NCBI RefSeq assembly: GCF_000003815.2
Contig: NC_049991.1
Location: 2,985,279 to 3,038,062, forward strand
From: Branchiostoma floridae
Lineage: Eukaryota; Chordata; Leptocardii; Amphioxiformes; Branchiostomatidae
Length of the DNA stretch: 52,784 nucleotides
Direction of reading: 5' to 3'
The notes under the pieces are model-generated. The model saw nothing but the letters and a program-made list of their open reading frames with translations, did not search any database and was not told where the DNA came from. Positions 39,201 through 45,200 of the stretch are shown piece after piece. The number at the start of each line of letters is the position of its first letter. Position 1 is the stretch's first letter. The position numbers and the translations under genes are program-made.

Positions 39201-42200
39201 TTAGCATATTCTCTATAGTGGCCACCTCTCTATAGTGGCCAATTTTGACCAGTCCCTTGAGTGGCCGCTATATACAGGTTTGACTGTATACATTGTAGTA
39301 CAGGTGCACATTAAGTGCTCATCTTAAACAGAACAAGAAAAGTGCAATGACCTGATAGGAGTCTGGATATAGACTCTGAAAAAAGGTGGTGGTGTGGCAC
39401 AATACTTTATGTACATGAATGCCAGTGTCATATCAGTATTTTGGTGAATGCTGGATGCTTATCTAAAGTACTATGCTAACTCTTCAGCACAAGAATAGGT
39501 CAACGACCCCAAAGATCTAGAAATAGGGATTTTTTCTGACATATATTGCAACATTTTAGGTATAACCCATATACACACAAGTCTCATACAATACGCCCCT
39601 CATTACCATATTGGGTCAAAGTTACCTGGACTGCACAGACTTAATTATAATTAGCCAGTATGCTAATGATGACCATACTGGAAAATGCAGGAAATATGGT
39701 TGCCGTAGCATTTAAATTAAAAGCAACAATGCTCTCAGAACTTCCAGCTTGTTTTATTAATATCCATTACGTTACAACGACTTAATTTTATGGATGACAT
39801 CCTCTGGAGACCCCAAAACTAATGCGAGAGGGCGAAAAAAATAAAAATCCAGCAAAGAAAAAAAATGATGCTAAACCACAGGACCACAAAGCTGGCATTA
39901 TGAACAGAACACGGTTTATCAATAGAAACAAGTCTTTATTTGCAGGAGGCACATGTAGGTTGTATTGTTCATCTTAGCAGACTCAGCTGAAGTGACCAAT
40001 ATATAATATATTGACGCCCTCAATAATAACGCCCTCCTTTCATGCTGACGCATTTTTATGGTGTTTTCGTCATATCAATACAAGTAAAGGTTAGGCTCCG
40101 GCTGTTTTGGCATTTCTAGGCGGTTTTTCTTTCGGGTCCTCTATTTTTTACAGCAACTGTTCTCTTGTCGGCTGTGAGACATCAAGAAAACATTATAAAA
40201 TAGAAAGTCTGTTAAAAACAAAACAAAAAAGGTTTCAAAAATAGCCGGAGCCTAACCTCTGCTTGGATAGCAGTCATATCATGGTCATATTGCCAGATTT
40301 CGAATTCGCGGCAAAGCAAGACGCATATGCAGAAGTACCGTTTACTACAAAATTAGCACGTTTTGGGGAGTTTTACGACAAACAGACATATGCTGGCCCT
40401 TTGGGTCGGCAATTTCCGGGCTTGCGTGGAGCCTTGGAGGAGGTGAATTTTTTTTTTTTTGAGAACAGGCGAAAACTAATGCGCGCGCGGATGTCATACA
40501 TAAAATTAAGTCAGTGTGGCCTTATGATCAAGGACAAATCTGATTTTATTGCATTCTCCCAACCAACTTTTTCTTGCAGACGCTGTGCTTGGCAGTCTGA
40601 CCTACTTGGCAATAAAGACAAAATTAATATACCCTAGGTGCCAGATGATCAGTCTGCCTTTGGGGAGGGGGGGCGGAGATGCCCGACCTTGGTGTCAGCT
40701 TTCAAACGACCTTGACACTGAAACCAGCATGACCACCATCTTTGGCTCCACATTTGGCAGCCATTTTTGCTGATGGGTACAGTTTTCCCCCCTGTTTTTA
40801 CAAGTTCAAGTATGAACAGGATTGTTCCCCTGGTTGGGGGCCTGTGACCCCCCCTGGGTGTAGGCAGTAAACTGAATTGTGTTATGTCTTCAAGCTCAAT
40901 AGTGTGTTCCGACTTGCCAGGAGATATGTGAAAAACAGGTATTACATAACCCCTGTACTTTTCCGTCAAGGACTTCTCGGAACTTGTCTGTCACCTTTGC
41001 CAAGATGGCACAGAGTATGGTTGATGCTTTGATGCATCTTAACCAAGATGAGTTGAACCCTGAGGTCCTGGGTTCAACTCCCATGACGTACCCTTTAAGG
41101 CCTTTACTATGACTTCCCTAACTTCACTCATGTAAAAAATGAATACCTAACTTTGGTTAGGGACATCCCTTGGGTAGGATGTCCAGAATTTGAGGAAAGC
41201 CACTAATCTCCAAGCAGATCCTACGGTAGCATAAGATAGTATCAAAAGCTGGCAGAGGAGTGAAGCCAGGGTGTGTGTCTGGCCTGTAGTACTTGGCCAG
41301 CTTCAATACTATCTTACGGCACCGTAGGATCTGCTTGGAGATTAGACAGCCACATCTTTAACAGGGTAAGAACCCAATGCAATATCAAAAGAAATAGGGG
41401 TCATTCGCAATTGTTGAGTTGTTCATTATTGAACCTTAGCCCACAACTGGGGCAATTACAGTCTTATCTATTGGAGCACTGATCACAATGCTTAGCCCAT
41501 GGTGGCAAATTGTTAGCTCCTCACAATTTAGCCCCTGGCTTAGAAGAGACAGTACTCGTAGTTGGTCCACTCAATAGCCATAACATTCAATTTGATGACA
41601 TAACATAATGTCTATGCCTTCAAACACAGATGTTATTGAATAACCATTGGATTTTGATTAAAACAAGCAGGCAAGCAACCAACCAGCCAACATGAACCAA
41701 CAAACCAAACAAACGACACTGTATCAATCATCATATCAACCAAACAAAATTTAAATGGCAAAATATGAACGTGATAAGAATAAACATTATACATAATATA
41801 TATGAACGTGATAAATAATATATATGAACGTGATAAGAATAAACATTATTATCACGTTCATAAATATATATATATATCTAATATGCTGATGTCACCTGCA
41901 GTTCTTTAAGCTCTGATTCATGACAGAAGTTAGAAGAAGAAAGAAGAACACATCAGCAAGAACAATATGATTTCCCATCGGGGAACATAGATATAGAATA
42001 CAACACGGTGTATTCTGCATCGCCCAAGGTATCAGCCCGACCGCCGAAGGCCGGAGGGTGATCCGACCCGCGGGAGGGCTGAGACCGAGGGTTGTATCAT
42101 ACCCACCTGAGAAAACCCATGTTTTGATGCGAAATGCGCCAGAAGTTGAACAAATTTGCCCTCGAACAATAAGTGATGCAACAGCAATGTTCCAACGTCC

Positions 42201-45200
42201 GAATCAGGTATTCGAATTGCCAATTCGGCCCGCTCAAAACAGTTCGATTCACTCGAATGGAGCCTGTGTGATACGCCTTTCGAACCTGTGCGATACGGAA
42301 ACGTACGGCCCGGTCTGGAACACCCGTATCGAACATTTTTGCGTCACAGACATAATTATAAAGTACTCACCGTACTGGAGTTGTACTTGGGCCACGTCCC
42401 TTTGTTAATCCTCACCATGAGGTCAAGTGTACTGTCATTGTTGAAGAACCCTGGTGCAAGAAGACTGTCCAAGAAACAAAAATTTGGATGACGATAAGAA
42501 ACTTACAATATTGTGGGAATAGTCAGTTTTAATAGAGAGATATGATACATTAGTTGGCAATGTACTAGAAGAACATTTTAGTTATATAAAGGTAGAAGAA
42601 CCATTTAGTTTTATAAAAAATTTGAACCTCAACATGATCTCATAAGTCAGTTTTGATTGAGAGACAATGACATTTTTATGAGATGGTAATGTAGAGGAAC
42701 CATTTAGCTTTAAAAAGCCACATTTAAAATGCGGAAGACCTAAAATTCTAAACCTCAACATGATCTCTGATAGACTGTGGTTTCCCATTGCCCTCTAGTG
42801 GAATCATACCAAACTGCAGCTCTCAAACTAAGGCTTTCTCAATGGTGACTTTTCTGGGAGAGTTGGATTACCATATAATGCTTTCAACTGACTATGAATG
42901 TGTTAAGCATACTAGCTGGGTTTCATTGTTTGTCATACAAAGCATAAGGAAAGTGACTGTAAACACCATGGAGGCAATATCCTAGTCAGATCTTTACCAC
43001 AAATGAACCAGTAAGTGAAGGAATATATGGATAGAGAATTGGATGAAGAAATGAATGAAGGGATGAATGCATTGTCCTTGACCTCACCTGTAGGTTTCAC
43101 AGCTAGGGCATGGTTTGTCCACATGAATGTGTGAGCACTTCANNNNNNNNNNNNNNNNNNNNNNNNNNNNNNNNNNNNNNNNNNNNNNNNNNNNNNNNNN
43201 NNNNNNNNNNNNNNNNNNNNNNNNNNNNNNNNNNNNNNNNNNCAAGTGTGACAATATATGTTGAAAAAAATCCCTTTAAAACTATTTAACAAAATTGCTT
43301 TCCTCATCATTCTTAGAAGTTTGAAGAGTGGTATAATCCATCGTTTCTGTTAAATTTAACATTATGGACAGGAAACTGTAAACAAATGATTATACCAGGT
43401 CAAATTGGCTTTCTCCAAGAAGAGGTTAGGCTCTGGCTGTTGTTTTTTTAAAAGTTTTTTTAGTCAATTTTATCAGGCTTTCTATTTTGTAATGTTTTTC
43501 ATGTCCGCTGGCCTACATCAAGAAACATTACAAAATAGAAAGGCCGATTAAAATGACTAAAAAAATGTCAAAAAACAACCAGAGCCTAGCCTCTGCTTGG
43601 AGAGTACTTTAACCCTTGTCTGCCTAACCTGTAGAGTTGATAGATGCCATTGTTGTATCCATGGTTCCTCCATAAGGAGTAGGATCCTGGGTACCCCCTG
43701 ATCTTGTGCCGTCCTGCTATAGGTAGTCCCTTCACCCTCCTGTACAGGTCAGGTATAGAGATGGCCCACAGTGATCCTGCAATGAAAAGAATAGTTTTTG
43801 GTTGAAAACCTACTCTTTAACTGAGGCCACACCAATTTAATTTCTTGGTTCCCGGATTTTTTCATAAAAAATATGTAGCGAGAGGGCGAAACAAAAATAA
43901 AAATAAAAATTGTAAAATGGTTGGGGTAAAGGTAACGGCTAATCCAAAACATAAAGAAAAAAAGTTTTCAGCTTGAAAAAAGTACAAAAACACTATTTTT
44001 GTACAGTAACAGCACCTGTATCCACACTTTAAGGAGCTTATAATATAAAGGCCAATTTGCTACACCAGAAAGTTGGTGAATGGTTTCATTAATGGTGAAA
44101 ATTTACTGAGTGGTAATTTCTATTTTTATTTTTTTTCCAAAAAAATAGGAGCGAGCGAATCCGTGAACCAAGAAATTAAATCGGTGTGGCCTGATCTTGC
44201 AAAAAGAACTTGTTTTTTTAAAATCAAAAGTATGCTCTTCAACAGATCTGGTCAGTGTCACTGACAAAAGATACTGGATGCTACCTGAAATGTCTGTTTC
44301 CAAAATCATACCCTTTTTATATCTTTTCATAACTGCTATTTTCTGGATGTCTAAACTTCATCAATATTATTAGTATTTGGCTGCTACAAAGAGCCTTATG
44401 TTAAAAACCACTTGAGCTAGCAAAGCAAGATAATTTTGTGAAAGTAAAGTTTATAACAATTGTAATATACAGACCTGTAACGGTTTCCCCTCCAGACCCA
44501 AACAGGGCATACAGTGAACCGTCCCTGGTTTGGTGCAGCACCACAGACATGTATGTCTCATGTCCATCAGGCATGTTCACCCACGAACCCAAACTCCTGC
44601 CTGTAGCACCGGACAGTAACACCAGTCGACCTGCTGTCCTGTTGTGTTCCTGTGAAGCGTACGCATACGACAGATTGCATTAAAGATCTAATGTTAGTTC
44701 ACCTTTATCCATTGGATACCTAAATCCCATGTTTTGAAAGCAGGGTGTTTTGGACCAATGTACCAATTTTGGACCAATGTACCAATAGGACAGTGGTTTC
44801 CAGCATGCAAAGTTTTCAAAATATTGAGATTATTTTCAAAATCTTGCAATGTCTGTCAACTTAATATCCCTAGACACCCTGCTTTCAAAACTACAGAACG
44901 ATACACTGATAAAAGTGAAACATGTAATTTAACATCAAAATTGATTGCTCATTTCTTTATTTAGTACTTTCTTCCGGCCCCAAAAAATCAGAAAGAATTC
45001 TTTCATGCCCATCTATCAATATTCGTTACTGTTTCATTCTTTCTTGATTCATGAATGAGAAAACAAAGGAAGGTCAAAATGCCAATTTACGCAAAATCAA
45101 AACGGTTAGATATAGTTGAACGTCTTGTAGCCAGGTTTGAAAAAACAATGATGTCCCTTTACGTGTGATTTAAAGCGAAGGTCACCGCCATGAGCGGCGA

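Larger units (their letters stand above)
37200..39500. repeat. Tandem array, about 143-196 base units, split by a transposon
   Basis: The marker AAAAGTGCAATGACC recurs (starts of GTGCAA near 37211, 37407, 37554, 37697 and 39342). Copies share ACTTTAAGTACTTTTC and ACTTCTCAGTTTGCATCTC. The last interval is 1645 bases because a transposon (37796-39298) lies between units. Confidence 0.8.
17972..42370 (-). other. FAM234 intron 9, 24.4 kb, hosting WFIKKN
   Basis: Donor GTGAGT next to 42371 and acceptor TTTTGTTGTAG next to 17971. The intron is gap-free in this assembly. It contains WFIKKN on the opposite strand, a possible orphan plus-strand exon at 28183, a truncated LINE and many MITEs. Stretches with no entry of their own (for example 19100-20690, 21300-22900, 29000-31180, 31400-33480, 33860-35130) show no gene or element I can support. 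Confidence 0.85.

Noticed and set aside
40263-40637. 124-codon plus-strand ORF
   Set aside because: Starts at the edge of a foldback element, contains a poly-T run read as Phe, and has no family signature.
41060-41085. Possible tRNA gene from a T-arm-like GGTTCAACTCC block
   Set aside because: No complete cloverleaf or acceptor stem; it fits a tRNA-derived SINE better.
42058-42408. 116-codon plus-strand ORF in the GC-rich insert
   Set aside because: No domain, overlaps the FAM234 exon 9 region antisense, and the sequence has the look of a dispersed repeat.
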